The notes: generated by a model from the sequence alone, not told the origin. A DNA stretch of 62,580 nt from Defluviitaleaceae bacterium (GCA_009781755.1 WQVD01000014.1:1-62580), one strand, 5' to 3'; positions 1 to 9,585 are shown, numbered from the stretch's first letter. A program made the numbers and translations.

Positions 1-314
1 CACTCAGCCAAACTCTGACTATCTTTGTAAGTGCCATTGCTACCATTAACTTGCGTTACTACTAACTCTGGCACCACAATTCAATCATTGCTTAGCCAGT
101 ATTATCCGGTTTTGGGTCGTGCCCCATCGCACATGCTACGCATATGCTCAAGACACTAGCTTTCTTTTTCGACGCGCCTTTACGTCGGATTCAAAAGAAT
201 CTTAAAGGAGTGTTCCGGCTAAGGTCACTCCCTCAGGGTCCTGCTTTTTCATGGCTATTCTGTTTTCAAGGAGCAGTTTTGCTTGGCATTTCTTGTCTCC
301 CCGTCGAGAGAGAC
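1..314 (-). other. Leader of an rRNA operon leaving the window leftward
   Basis: This stretch has no convincing gene. Read on the minus strand it follows a strong promoter and contains the element CTTGAAAACAGAAT (about 258-271), a box typical of leaders and spacers of Clostridia rRNA operons and thought to help antitermination. The transcript runs off the left edge, where 16S rRNA would be expected to start. No mature 16S sequence is recognisable inside the window. The assignment rests on promoter strength and the leader box, not on seeing rRNA itself. Confidence 0.55.
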
Positions 315-321
315 GAACGCC

Positions 322-349
322 AGTATACCAGCGTAAAAACATTTGTCAA
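322..349 (-). promoter_or_regulatory. Strong sigma-A-type promoter for the rRNA leader
   Basis: On the minus strand a perfect -35 TTGACA (344-349) is followed after 16 bp by TATACT (322-327). The predicted start is near 315, reading left. Its near-consensus form and the leader box downstream suggest an rRNA promoter. Confidence 0.7.
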
Positions 350-411
350 CACTTTTTTGAAAAATTTTTTTTCGTCAGCGTTTGATCTCGATTTATATTA
401 ATGCTTGAAAC

Positions 412-456
412 AAAAAAACGCAGTCGATGAGTGCCACTAATCGACTGCGTTTTTGT
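412..456. terminator. Bidirectional rho-independent terminator
   Basis: A 10-bp perfect stem (418-427 with 441-450) is flanked by an A-run on the left and a T-run on the right, so it can stop transcription both ways. It lies directly downstream of the MATE gene on the minus strand. Confidence 0.8.
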
Positions 457-467
457 TATGTACCGAT

Positions 468-1862
468 TCAATCTTTCGATTGCCGCTTGGTGTACCAGTG
501 GTACCAGCCCATAAGCCACAGGCTGCGTATCGTGACCGACACGGCGATGCCATACCAAATGCCGTTGAGCCCCCACACCCGCACGAATGCGCAGGCAAAA
601 ATCACGCGCAGTATATTGGAAGAAACGCTTACGATGGAAGGCTTGACGGTTTGTCCCTGGCCGCGGAATGCGCCTGCGGCTACGCCTTCCATGCAGCCCA
701 GGATTTGTGTGAGGGCGAAAACGCGCAGGTAATCGCCGCCCATGGTGATTTCTGCCGCGTCGCGCAAGAAGATGCTTACCAGCGGTTCGGCGAGGAAAAA
801 GAGGAACGCCGCAATCACCACGCCGTAGATGCCCATGGCCAGTACGCCGATGCGGTAACCTTCGCGGATGCGGTCGCGTTTACCTGCGCCGTAATTTTGC
901 CCGATGTAGGCCGTGAAAGCCGATGCGAAGCCGCCGCCTACGAGATATGCCAAGGCTTCTACTTGATAACCCACGCGGTGTGCGGCGATTGCGCCGGTAC
1001 CGAAGTCGGCGATGAGTCGCGCCACCACCATGAATAGGAAAGTAAACAACGCCGACTCCACCGCCACGGGGAAGCCCCATTTAAAAATCTGTTTAATGGA
1101 AATCCAACAAGGCCGCACACGGAAGAGGAATCGCTCGAACGGCCGCGCGGAATATTTTTTTATTGCCCACAATTTTAATGCCAAGTTGACAACGGATGCG
1201 ACAACCGTACCCCACGCCGCTCCGGCGATGCCCAGCCCCGCGCCCATGGTACACGGCAGCGCAATTTCGCCCCAACCAAACGGCAGTGGAATGACATTGA
1301 ACGAGAAAATCAACAATGGCGACAGCACAATATTGACCGCCAGCCCAAACGCGTTGATATAGAAAGGAAGCTTGGTATTGCCGAAGCCGTTGAAGACGCC
1401 GGTGATTACATTATGTACAAACAAGAAAGGTAGCGACAGCGCGGATATGGCCAAATACAGCTTGGCCTCGTCCACCACTTGCCGCTCCTCGATGGCGAAA
1501 AAGGCCACCAATGGCCCTCGCGCTACAATCATGACGGATGTGTATATCAGCCCCAACACCACCGCCACCCATATGGCATTGTTGGCGAATTTTTTCGCGC
1601 CCGCTTCGTCGCCGCGCCCCATGTGCTGCGACACGCCGATTTCTGCGCCCATGCGCCCGATGATGACAAAGGCCATGGACAACCACAAATACATAGCTGC
1701 CGTGCCCACCGCCGCTACGGAAGCAGAAGAAAGCTGCCCCATCCAAAACATGTCCGTCAAGTTGTACGCCATTTGCATAAATGACGTTGCCATGATGGGC
1801 ACGCTCAGGAGGAGCAGCTTTGTAAAAATCTTGCCTTCGGTTAGGTTATATTTGCGTTGCAC
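468..1862 (-). CDS. MATE family multidrug/sodium antiporter
   Basis: This 464-residue polytopic membrane protein belongs to the MATE family, which exports drugs or metabolites in exchange for Na+ or H+. The N-terminus (LTEGKIFTKLLLLSVPIM, then MAYNLTDMFWMGQLS) matches the family opening: a polar start, then helix 1 with the conserved D-x-F-W-x-G type segment. About twelve hydrophobic stretches can be read along the chain and the length is normal. The start is GTG at 1862, three bases after the degV stop, with no ribosome binding site of its own, so it is probably made by reinitiation after DegV. Substrate cannot be told from sequence. A terminator follows. Confidence 0.9.
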   Translation of the reverse strand: MQRKYNLTEGKIFTKLLLLSVPIMATSFMQMAYNLTDMFWMGQLSSASVAAVGTAAMYLWLSMAFVIIGRMGAEIGVSQHMGRGDEAGAKKFANNAIWVAVVLGLIYTSVMIVARGPLVAFFAIEERQVVDEAKLYLAISALSLPFLFVHNVITGVFNGFGNTKLPFYINAFGLAVNIVLSPLLIFSFNVIPLPFGWGEIALPCTMGAGLGIAGAAWGTVVASVVNLALKLWAIKKYSARPFERFLFRVRPCWISIKQIFKWGFPVAVESALFTFLFMVVARLIADFGTGAIAAHRVGYQVEALAYLVGGGFASAFTAYIGQNYGAGKRDRIREGYRIGVLAMGIYGVVIAAFLFFLAEPLVSIFLRDAAEITMGGDYLRVFALTQILGCMEGVAAGAFRGQGQTVKPSIVSVSSNILRVIFACAFVRVWGLNGIWYGIAVSVTIRSLWLMGWYHWYTKRQSKD

Positions 1863-1865
1863 AGC

Positions 1866-2744
1866 TTATGCGCGGCGTGGGTCACCCATGAAGATGAGCG
1901 CGATGGTGCCGGGGCCGGTATGTGCGCCAATAACGGGGCCGATGTCGGAAATGAAAAATTCTGTGTTGCCATGCTGGGCGGTGATCATTTCTTTGAGTTG
2001 CTCGGCAAGCTCGGGTACATCGGAGTGCGAGATGAATATGGGTTGGCCTTTGGGAACGGCGTTGTGGTCGGTCATTTGCTTGGCCAGCAGCTCCAATGCT
2101 TTGGTACGGCCGCGTGCTTTGGTGATGGGGGCGAGTTTGCCGGCGTTGTCTATGTGCAGGATGGGCTTAACATTGAGCATCGTGCCTACAAATGCGCGTG
2201 CGCCCGATATACGCCCGCCTCTGCGTAAGTGGTGCAAGTCATCCACCATAAACCAGTGGTGCAGGTTGGGCACTAGGCTTTCTACATAAGCGGCGGCTTC
2301 ATCCACCGATTTGCCGTCGTCGCGGGCTTTGGTGGCGTAATAAGCCAACAAGCCGATGCCTACGGACGCACCTTTGGAATCAATCGTATAAATTTTGCGG
2401 TCGGGATATTTTTCGCTCAGCTCGCGGGCGGCCAGTTGCGATTGCTCGTAACTCTTGGACAGCGCCGACGACAGGCAGATGTACAGTACGTCCTTGCCCG
2501 CTTGCAAATGCGGCTCCCAAATTTCCATATAACGGAATTGATTGACCTGCGTGGTGGACGCGGCTTTTCCTGCCCGCAGCGCATCGTAGTAATCCTTGAC
2601 GCTTATTTCACGCCAATCGGGATGGTTATAGTATTCCTTGTTGTCTAGGGTAAAAATAAACGGAATGATTTCGACGTTCCAATCCTTGACCATGGCGTCG
2701 CTCAAGTCGGTAACGGAATCGGAAATAATGGCAAACTTGTTCAT
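1866..2744 (-). CDS. DegV family fatty-acid-binding protein
   Basis: A 292-residue DegV protein. Members bind a fatty acid and, in Firmicutes with FakA, present it for phosphorylation (FakB role). The opening FAIISDSVTDLSD is the family signature. Other markers are STTQVNQF (the S-T-S/T-Q fatty-acid carboxylate loop), the Arg-rich segment LRRGGRISGA, and the late H-T-G-P-G-T motif. It starts at ATG with GGGAG upstream. It is the first gene of a two-gene unit with the MATE exporter. No fakA homologue is visible in the window, so the kinase partner must be elsewhere. Confidence 0.93.
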   Translation of the reverse strand: MNKFAIISDSVTDLSDAMVKDWNVEIIPFIFTLDNKEYYNHPDWREISVKDYYDALRAGKAASTTQVNQFRYMEIWEPHLQAGKDVLYICLSSALSKSYEQSQLAARELSEKYPDRKIYTIDSKGASVGIGLLAYYATKARDDGKSVDEAAAYVESLVPNLHHWFMVDDLHHLRRGGRISGARAFVGTMLNVKPILHIDNAGKLAPITKARGRTKALELLAKQMTDHNAVPKGQPIFISHSDVPELAEQLKEMITAQHGNTEFFISDIGPVIGAHTGPGTIALIFMGDPRRA

Positions 2745-2812
2745 TCAAACACTCCCTTTTCATTTGGTTTGAAAATCTTGGGGTTACAAATCTTACCAAG
2801 AATAAACCTTTG

Positions 2813-3694
2813 TCACGGAAATGTAAATATTTGTGTGTGCGTTGTGATCGTGTAGGTCACGATGTAGCGCGCGCCTTGACCGTAATGGGTGGCGGATATA
2901 TTGATTGCGTCGGGCGGCCATTCATCGGGCAGTTTGTCACAGATTGTGACAGACTGAAATTCTCCTGCGGCGTTTTGGAAGATAAACGGTGTGTGCGCCG
3001 CCAAGAAATCTGCGTATTCTTCCAGCGCCAAGTCGCGAGCGTGCATGATTTCGGCATGGGGGGTGCCTACATAACGCAGGTGCCATGGTTCGTAGATGAT
3101 ATTTGTGGTGTGCGTCTTGGATTGCGGGTAGCGGATAATAAAACCGAAACGATGGGCGTTGGCAGCCAGCCATTCGCCCGCGGGGGTTTCACCGAAAGCT
3201 TGATTGAGCGCACCGGTGGAGCTTACGTCCAGTGCCAACCCGGTTTGGTGCTCGCTGGCACCGGGGGGTTGCACGGACTGCGCGGCACGTTCACGCGCTT
3301 CCTTGCGGGAATATCCTTGCGTAATGTAGTGGCGTATGCGCTCGGCGAATAAATCCTTTTGCCGCCCGTAGGAACGGTATGCGCTGTATAGGTACAGGGT
3401 TTGGTCGCCCGCTTCTGCTTTTTCCGCTTGCATGGCGGCGGTTAATTTTTCATACGCATCTGCGACTTTGCCATCCATGCGATGATTGCCAACGTCAACC
3501 AAGGTGCGCGGCTCGAAGCCTTCGCACAGGGGATGGTCGGTGTTGACCAGCCAAAGTAACCCTGCACCATCGTTGGCGTGCACCTGTACCGTGGTTAAAA
3601 CACAAAAAATAAGCGCGGCTGCCGTTAAGCAAGCCACGCGGATTGTATATGCATATCGAATCATGCAGTTATATAAATAAGAAGCCTTGCGCAT
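2813..3694 (-). CDS. M15 family D-alanyl-D-alanine carboxypeptidase (VanY/DacY type)
   Basis: A 293-residue zinc peptidase expected to trim the terminal D-Ala of peptidoglycan stem peptides outside the membrane. After an N-terminal hydrophobic segment (about residues 16-38, signal or anchor) come the M15B motifs: SAYRSYGRQ, then SEHQTGLALD (zinc ligands His and Asp) and EPWHLRYVG (third ligand His and catalytic neighbourhood). GGAGG sits 7 bases before the first ATG, supporting this start over an internal Met 11. The C-terminal 60 residues are not part of the catalytic core. A palindrome within the 3' part (2930-2956) resembles the repeat element described in the findings. Confidence 0.88.
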   Translation of the reverse strand: MRKASYLYNCMIRYAYTIRVACLTAAALIFCVLTTVQVHANDGAGLLWLVNTDHPLCEGFEPRTLVDVGNHRMDGKVADAYEKLTAAMQAEKAEAGDQTLYLYSAYRSYGRQKDLFAERIRHYITQGYSRKEARERAAQSVQPPGASEHQTGLALDVSSTGALNQAFGETPAGEWLAANAHRFGFIIRYPQSKTHTTNIIYEPWHLRYVGTPHAEIMHARDLALEEYADFLAAHTPFIFQNAAGEFQSVTICDKLPDEWPPDAINISATHYGQGARYIVTYTITTHTQIFTFP

Positions 3695-3800
3695 ATTAAA
3701 ACCTCCGTCCGTATAATGGGCGATTTTTACCCATGCATTTTTACGGGCACGGGCATGGTTTATTTATTATGCGCAGCGGAAAAAAATTAATGCGGAAGCG

Positions 3801-5093
3801 TTATTTGATTACGACCAAGCCTTCCTTGTGCAATTCGTTCAACGCATACACGACCCCCACGCGCGCATGTGCCGCTGTCAAACCACCTTGAAGAAATACA
3901 TTATAAGGCGCACGCATGGGCGCATCGGCAGATAATTCGATGCTTGACCCCTGCACGAACGTACCCCCCGCCATCACCACGCCGTCGGCATAACCGGGCA
4001 TGGGTGCAGCTTCGGGCGTGACGTAACTGTCCACGGGCGCAGCGTATTGGATGCCACGGCAAAACGCCAGCACCTTTTTGGCATCGCCCAATTGGATGGC
4101 TTGCACGATGTCGGTACGCACCGCATCAGGCAGCGGATTAACGGGATAACCCAGCCGCCGGAAAACCTCCGCAGCCAATATTGCCCCGGAAATACAATTA
4201 CTCACCACTTGCGGCGCCAAGAAGAGCCCCATCAATAATGGGCGCGTCATGCCCAATGTAGGCCCCACATCGCCGCCGATGCCGGGCGCTGTTAAGCGTG
4301 TCGCGGCGCGAGCCACATATTCCGCCTTGCCCACCACATATCCGCCGCCGGGCGCAATGCCGCCGCCGGGATTCTTGATGAGCGACCCCGCAATCAAATC
4401 CGCGCCCGCTTCAATGGGCTCGCGGTCTTCGGTGAATTCGCCGTAGCAATTGTCCACCAAAATACACACATCGGGGCGCACCGCACGGATGGTTTGGATT
4501 AACGCTTCGATTTGCGCAATTGTGAACGACGGCCGCCAAGCATATCCCTTTGACCGTTGTATAGTGACCATGGCGATGCGCGGCTCGGCTTGCAAGTCGC
4601 GTTGGACAGTGGACAAGTCGATTTCGCCGTCAGACGTTAACTCCGTCTGCTTGTAATCCACGCCATACTCCGCCAGCGACCCCACCGCATTACGGATGCC
4701 GATGACCGACTCCAACGTATCGTAAGGCGCACCCACCGGGGAATACAATACATTTCCCGGGCGCAAATTGCCAAATAAAGCCACCGCCAGCGCATGCGTA
4801 CCCGATATCAACTGCGGCCGCACCAGCGCCGCCTCCGCAGCAAAAATCTCCGCGTACACATCTTCCAACACCTGCCGCCCCACGTCATGATAGCCATATC
4901 CCGTAGAATCCACGAAGTGTGCATCCGACAAGCGGCATTTTTGCATCGCGTGCAAAACCTTTAATTGGTTGACCGATGTAATGGTGGTGATGCGCTCGCT
5001 TGCATTTGTTACAACGGCAGATTTTTCAGCCGTCGCAACAAATGCGGCCACATCGGGATGAATGCCCTGTGCAATTAAGCAGTCGTTAAACAT
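3801..5093 (-). CDS. Aluminium-resistance / methionine-gamma-lyase-like PLP enzyme
   Basis: This 430-residue protein belongs to the aluminium resistance family (fold type I PLP enzymes annotated as methionine gamma-lyase-like; B. subtilis YnbB). It shows HFVDSTGYGYHDVGR near the N-terminus, a LVDNCYGEF segment with the PLP-ring aspartate, and SLIKNPGGGIAPGGGYV with the likely Schiff-base lysine. Real activity in this family is unsettled. The start at 5093 lies inside the 3' end of hfq (19-bp overlap), so translation is probably coupled. This order (mutL, miaA, hfq, this gene) is common in Firmicutes. Confidence 0.9.
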   Translation of the reverse strand: MFNDCLIAQGIHPDVAAFVATAEKSAVVTNASERITTITSVNQLKVLHAMQKCRLSDAHFVDSTGYGYHDVGRQVLEDVYAEIFAAEAALVRPQLISGTHALAVALFGNLRPGNVLYSPVGAPYDTLESVIGIRNAVGSLAEYGVDYKQTELTSDGEIDLSTVQRDLQAEPRIAMVTIQRSKGYAWRPSFTIAQIEALIQTIRAVRPDVCILVDNCYGEFTEDREPIEAGADLIAGSLIKNPGGGIAPGGGYVVGKAEYVARAATRLTAPGIGGDVGPTLGMTRPLLMGLFLAPQVVSNCISGAILAAEVFRRLGYPVNPLPDAVRTDIVQAIQLGDAKKVLAFCRGIQYAAPVDSYVTPEAAPMPGYADGVVMAGGTFVQGSSIELSADAPMRAPYNVFLQGGLTAAHARVGVVYALNELHKEGLVVIK

Positions 5094-5371
5094 TCGGTTT
5101 CGCTTTCGGGGCTGCCTTCCGGTTGTACTTTGGGTGCGACGGTTACGCGGTCAACCACGGTCAAATCCAACACAGAGCGCATCGGTGCCACGGTGGAAAT
5201 GGCGTGTTTGTACACCATTTGCTGCTTTCCATCGACTTCCACGATGATTGCATACGCATCAAATGCGCATACCTTGCCGCGGATTTGGAAACCGTTGGTG
5301 AGAAAAATAGTAACAGGTACTTGCTCCTTGCGGACGATGGCCAGCATCATGTCTTGATAATTGTGTGTCAT
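5075..5371 (-). CDS. hfq: RNA chaperone Hfq
   Basis: Hfq forms a hexameric Sm-like ring that binds small RNAs and mRNAs. The protein from the chosen start is 98 residues. The Sm1 part reads FLTNGFQIRGKVCAFDAY and the Sm2 part is KHAISTVAP, close to the classical Y-K-H-A-I-S-T-I-x-P. The start at 5371 is preferred to an in-frame upstream codon because AAAGGAG lies at proper distance and the homologous sequence begins there. The short acidic C-terminal tail is poorly conserved. It sits 14 bp after miaA and overlaps the next gene. Confidence 0.95.
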   Translation of the reverse strand: MTHNYQDMMLAIVRKEQVPVTIFLTNGFQIRGKVCAFDAYAIIVEVDGKQQMVYKHAISTVAPMRSVLDLTVVDRVTVAPKVQPEGSPESETECLTTA

Positions 5372-5385
5372 AAGGCAAAACTCCT

Positions 5386-6318
5386 TTATAAGTACAATAT
5401 TTTGTGTGCGATTGATTTTGCATCGCCGCAAGATGCATCTACATACACCGCATGCGGGGATGAATTGTTAAACCACGTGGTTTGCCGCTTGGCATAACGG
5501 CGAGTGGCTTGGGCGATTTCGCTCCGCACTAATGCGCTTTGCGGATCCATGCCACTTTGGATGGCACGGGTAACCTCGCGATAACCAATGGCTTGCATGG
5601 CGGGCAAATCGGGGGAAAATCCGGCAGCTAGTAGCCCTTGCACCTCCTGCACAAAACCGTTGCGAAACATGGCATTGGTGCGCGCGTTGATGCGGGCATA
5701 CAGTGCATCGCGCGGGTGCGTTAACAAAATGAAGCGCGTGTCCGGCGGCAGGGTGTGTGTGCGCTTGCTGCGTTGGGCGTCGTTATGCGATGAAAACAGC
5801 GTGCCGTTTATTTCGACAAACGCCAATGCCCGCGCCACGCGCTTGATGTTGTTGGGGTGGATGGCAGCGGCAGCAGCGGCGTCACGCATGGCAAGTAAAT
5901 CATGTAAGTATTGTGCGCCATTTTCGGCGGCCTGGGTAGCGAATTGATCGCGCAGGGCGTTTTCGGCGGCGCCTTGCTCACCGGCAAATTCTGTACCATA
6001 CACCACGGCGTTAATATAAAACCCTGTGCCCCCCGCAAGGATAGGCATGCGCCCACGGGCATGAATGTCTGCAATGGCGGCATTCGCCAACGCTTGGTAT
6101 TGCGCGGCAGAGAACGGTTCGTTCGGAGCAACTACATCCAGCAAATGGTGTGATATCTCGCCGCGTTCTTCTAATGTAGGTTTCGCAGTGCCGATGTCCA
6201 TCCTGCGGTACACCTGCACGGAGTCCGCAGAAATAATTTCGCCCCCGGTCAGGCGCGCCAACTCGATGGCCACGGCGGTTTTACCTGATGCGGTTGCCCC
6301 TGCGATGACGTATAGCAT
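5386..6318 (-). CDS. miaA: tRNA dimethylallyltransferase MiaA
   Basis: MiaA transfers a dimethylallyl group to adenine 37 of tRNAs reading UNN codons, the first step to i6A/ms2i6A. The protein is 310 residues, the usual length. Visible motifs are the P-loop GATASGKTAVA at residues 7-17, ISADSVQVYRRMDIGTAKP (substrate and tRNA contacts), HHLLDV, and AGGTGFYINA. The C-terminus has the RYAKRQTTWF signature. It begins 2 bp after mutL and is followed closely by hfq, so it is co-transcribed with both. Confidence 0.96.
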   Translation of the reverse strand: MLYVIAGATASGKTAVAIELARLTGGEIISADSVQVYRRMDIGTAKPTLEERGEISHHLLDVVAPNEPFSAAQYQALANAAIADIHARGRMPILAGGTGFYINAVVYGTEFAGEQGAAENALRDQFATQAAENGAQYLHDLLAMRDAAAAAAIHPNNIKRVARALAFVEINGTLFSSHNDAQRSKRTHTLPPDTRFILLTHPRDALYARINARTNAMFRNGFVQEVQGLLAAGFSPDLPAMQAIGYREVTRAIQSGMDPQSALVRSEIAQATRRYAKRQTTWFNNSSPHAVYVDASCGDAKSIAHKILYL

Positions 6319-6320
6319 CG

Positions 6321-8285
6321 TTAGCCCCGCTTAAATCGGCGTTCTAGTTCGCGCCGGGTTATTTCGATGATGGTGGGGCGGCCGTGCGGGCATGTGAAGG
6401 GTGAATCCAATTGCAAAAGCCGCGCAATGAGCGCGTGTGATTCCTCGTGCGTTAATTCATCGCCTGCCTTGACGGCGGCTTTGCACGCGGCTTGGTGTAG
6501 CAAGTCGGTTTTGGCATCGTAGGCGTTTTCACCATCGGGCGGGAATTCTGCCAGCTTGTCCAACACTTCCATAAAAAAATCAATGGGCAATGGCCCCTTG
6601 AACAAAAACGGCACGCCCGCCAACGCAGGCTCGTCATCCCATTCCAACGCGAAGCCCATCCGCGCAAAATAGGTTTCATTTTCGCGCAGCGTAGCAGCCT
6701 CACGCGGGGTCAGTCGCAAGGGCATGGGCGCAATCAATGACTGCGAATGCACTTGCTCGGCAGCGGCGGCGCTACGGATTTCTTCATATAATACGCGCTC
6801 GTGCGCGGCGTGCTGGTCAATGAGGTACAGCGATTCGCCCTGCGCCAGCAGCCAATACGTGTTAAACAACAAGCCCAAAATCGTGTAATTGTGGAAAAAA
6901 GGAAGCGGCGTGGCAGGGGAAGTCGACGGCAGTGAATCAGATGATAACGACGACCGCGGCGGAATGGGTTGCGCAGTGTAATCCGCAGGTAGCATGGGTT
7001 CGCCTTCGCGCAACGCGGGGCGCGTGGAAATATCCGGTGCCGTGGTCATGGGGGTGTAGCCTGAAACGGCAGAGTTGGTAGACGCTTGATGCGCTATGTC
7101 GGCATTACCCAATGCATCAGACACCGTATACGGCGTGGCCACACGCTGCGCTTCCCGCGTTGCGCTCACTTCACGCAGGTCAATCTGCTCAATTTCCGCA
7201 TCGTTCGCGTCCGTCTTTCCACGCGCATCGCCCAAGCACACCACGGGTGCCAAATGATGCGCTGCCAGCGTCTCGCTCAATGCCTGCGTCACAAACACCC
7301 GCACCGCGGCTTCGTCGGCGAAGCGCACATCCATTTTGGTGGGGTGCACATTTACATCCAGCGCATCGGGTGGCAGCGTCAAGCTCAGCACATACAGCGG
7401 AAACCGCCCCATGGGCAGCAATGTACGAAACGCCGCTTCCACCGCCAGCCCCAGCATTTTGCTTTGGATATACCGCCCGTTGATAAAAAACGTGCCGTAG
7501 CTGCGGTTGCCGCGTGCAGTTTCGGGTTTGCCTAGCAAACCGTTTAAGGTTAAAAGCGATGCAGATTGGGCGTTGGTGCGTGTCAAGTTCAAGTCTGCTT
7601 CACTTTGTTTATCCACGTCCATTAACTTGCCCGCAACTTCGCGGCCATATACGTTAAGCACGGCAGTGCGCAAGTCGCCGTTGCCGTTGGTTTGAAACAC
7701 GATTTGCCCGTTGGCAATGTATCGAATGGCCAAGCTTGGGTTGCCCAGTGCTAGTTTTTGTAAACAATCGGATATGTAGCCCGCCTCAGTTGCGGGTTTT
7801 TTTAAAAATTTGCGCCGTGCGGGCACATTGTAAAACAGGTTAGACACGATCACTGTCGTTCCGTTGGCGCAACCCACTTCGGCACTACCGGCAAAACGCC
7901 CGCCGTGCACTTCCATGCGTGTGCCCATCAGTGCGTGCTGCGTCTTGGTTACCATTTCCACTTGTGCCACCGCGGCAATGCTAGACAATGCCTCCCCGCG
8001 GAAGCCCAGCGTTCCCACCGCAAACAAATCCTCTGCGCAAGTGATTTTGCTGGTGGCATGCCGCGAAAAAGCCAGCCCCAACGATTCTGCAGGAATGCCC
8101 ACGCCGTTGTCGGTGACGCGAATGGCCGTCAAGCCGCCGTCGGTGATTTCTACCGTGACTTGCGTGGCTTGTGCGTCGATGGCGTTTTCTGTCAGTTCTT
8201 TGACCACGGACAAAGGCCGCTCGACTACTTCGCCGGCGGCTATTTTATCAATCAATCGTTGGTCGAGCTGGACGATGGGTTTCAT
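6321..8285 (-). CDS. mutL: DNA mismatch repair protein MutL
   Basis: MutL couples mismatch recognition by MutS to strand cleavage. The 654-residue protein has the GHKL ATPase domain: KELTENAIDAQ, VTDNGVGIP, RHATSK and GFRGEAL. A low-complexity linker follows at about 360-460. The C-terminal endonuclease domain contains DQHAAHERVLYE, the metal-binding motif of nicking-type MutL, and the closing CPHGRPT. The start at 8285 is preferred over longer forms because GGAGGGGAG precedes it and the family begins with this I/V-Q-L-D. mutS is not in the window. It is divergent from the carboxypeptidase gene at 8365 and heads the miaA-hfq operon. Confidence 0.96.
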   Translation of the reverse strand: MKPIVQLDQRLIDKIAAGEVVERPLSVVKELTENAIDAQATQVTVEITDGGLTAIRVTDNGVGIPAESLGLAFSRHATSKITCAEDLFAVGTLGFRGEALSSIAAVAQVEMVTKTQHALMGTRMEVHGGRFAGSAEVGCANGTTVIVSNLFYNVPARRKFLKKPATEAGYISDCLQKLALGNPSLAIRYIANGQIVFQTNGNGDLRTAVLNVYGREVAGKLMDVDKQSEADLNLTRTNAQSASLLTLNGLLGKPETARGNRSYGTFFINGRYIQSKMLGLAVEAAFRTLLPMGRFPLYVLSLTLPPDALDVNVHPTKMDVRFADEAAVRVFVTQALSETLAAHHLAPVVCLGDARGKTDANDAEIEQIDLREVSATREAQRVATPYTVSDALGNADIAHQASTNSAVSGYTPMTTAPDISTRPALREGEPMLPADYTAQPIPPRSSLSSDSLPSTSPATPLPFFHNYTILGLLFNTYWLLAQGESLYLIDQHAAHERVLYEEIRSAAAAEQVHSQSLIAPMPLRLTPREAATLRENETYFARMGFALEWDDEPALAGVPFLFKGPLPIDFFMEVLDKLAEFPPDGENAYDAKTDLLHQAACKAAVKAGDELTHEESHALIARLLQLDSPFTCPHGRPTIIEITRRELERRFKRG

Positions 8286-8329
8286 CTTGACGCTCCCCTC
8301 CACCTCAATTGTATCGAAAGAACGCAGAT

Positions 8330-8358
8330 TTGCAAGAAATATCTGCGTGCGATAATAT
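8330..8358 (+). promoter_or_regulatory. Promoter placing the transcription start on the ATG of the next gene
   Basis: TTGCAA (8330-8335), 17 bp, TAATAT (8353-8358). The expected start, about 7 bp after the -10 box, coincides with the A of the ATG at 8365, and no ribosome binding site is present. This suggests a leaderless mRNA. Confidence 0.6.
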
Positions 8359-8364
8359 ATTTGT

Positions 8365-9540
8365 ATGAAAAAACTGTGTTTGATTTTTTTGGCGGCGTTG
8401 TTGGCGGCATGGCCCATCACAGCACGCGCTTACGAATATGAAAATGAATATGAAGAAGAATATATCCGCCCGCTTTATTACGCCGGGGCGGTTACTATCT
8501 TGTGCGCACAAACGGGTGAATTATTATATGCCTACCGCCCGCACCAGCGTTTCTATGCCGCCAGCTTGGTTAAAGTCATGACCGCGCTACTGGTGCTAGA
8601 GCATGTGGACAATTTAAACGAAGTCATCACCCTAAGCGAAACCGCCGCTTATTTGCCGTGGTACGCCGCGCACATGGGCTTGGTAGCGGGTGATCAATTT
8701 ACGGTGTTGGATGGGTTGTACGGCAATATGCTACCCTCCGCCAATGAAGTGGCCAACGCATTGGCCGAGCATGTGGCGGGCAGCATACCCGCGTTTGTGC
8801 AAATGATGAACACCCGCGCGGCGGAGTTGGGCGCATACAACACGCGTTTTGTTAATGCTTGCGGGTTGCCGGGTTATGGGCAGTTCACCACCGCGTATGA
8901 CATGTCGCTCATCATGCGCGAGGCCATTCAACATGATATTTTTGTGAGACTCATTTCCGCACCGCATTATAATTTCCCGCCTATGTACAACCACCCCGAA
9001 GGGCGATTAATCCGCAACACCAACCACCTCATACGGCCGGAAAGCGAATTTTTCCACCCCCACGTCGTCGGCGGCAAAACGGGCTGGATTATCGCCGCGC
9101 AAAATACCCTTACGACTTATTCGCGTCGGCAAAACCAAGGGCTCATCATCACCCTGCTGTACACCGAACGGCGCGATGACACCTTCATCGACACCGTGGC
9201 ATTGATGGACTTAGGGTTCTACTTGCGCACATACGGCGCACCGGAAACGCTCCCGCCCCCAGTACCGGAATTGCCCCTGCTCCCGCTGCCGCCGGATGCC
9301 CCGCACCCCGGCGAAACCGACCCCCACAGCAACCCATACGACTACACAACTGACGGCGCATCGACCGGCACCTCCGACTTCATAGGCACGCTGCCCACAC
9401 GGAACGATTATGCCGCGTCCGGTGATTCATTTTTTTCTAATTCGCCCGCGTATACGGTGCATTTAATATTGGCGGTGGTGTTTTCATTGTTTGTCGGCAC
9501 GGTATGCGCCATCGCGTTGTTCCCGACGAAGAAAAAATAA
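8365..9540 (+). CDS. Serine-type D-Ala-D-Ala carboxypeptidase (PBP5/DacF family, S11)
   Basis: A 391-residue low-molecular-weight penicillin-binding protein expected to trim peptidoglycan pentapeptides at the cell surface. A signal peptide covers residues 1-22. The three active-site motifs are in order: SLVK (67-70), SAN (125-127) and KTG (238-240). The catalytic domain ends near 285. A Pro/Asp-rich linker and a C-terminal hydrophobic segment with a KKK end follow, forming a membrane anchor in place of the amphipathic helix of E. coli PBP5. No ribosome binding site precedes the ATG. Divergent from mutL. Confidence 0.93.
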   Translation: MKKLCLIFLAALLAAWPITARAYEYENEYEEEYIRPLYYAGAVTILCAQTGELLYAYRPHQRFYAASLVKVMTALLVLEHVDNLNEVITLSETAAYLPWYAAHMGLVAGDQFTVLDGLYGNMLPSANEVANALAEHVAGSIPAFVQMMNTRAAELGAYNTRFVNACGLPGYGQFTTAYDMSLIMREAIQHDIFVRLISAPHYNFPPMYNHPEGRLIRNTNHLIRPESEFFHPHVVGGKTGWIIAAQNTLTTYSRRQNQGLIITLLYTERRDDTFIDTVALMDLGFYLRTYGAPETLPPPVPELPLLPLPPDAPHPGETDPHSNPYDYTTDGASTGTSDFIGTLPTRNDYAASGDSFFSNSPAYTVHLILAVVFSLFVGTVCAIALFPTKKK

Positions 9541-9585
9541 TACGCCCCTGCGATTCAACCGCATGGAAATATAGGAGGAACGACC

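Noticed and set aside
1..60. 16S rRNA start at the left edge
   Set aside because: Only a short partial resemblance to AGAGTTTG is present; the mature 16S sequence does not follow within the window.
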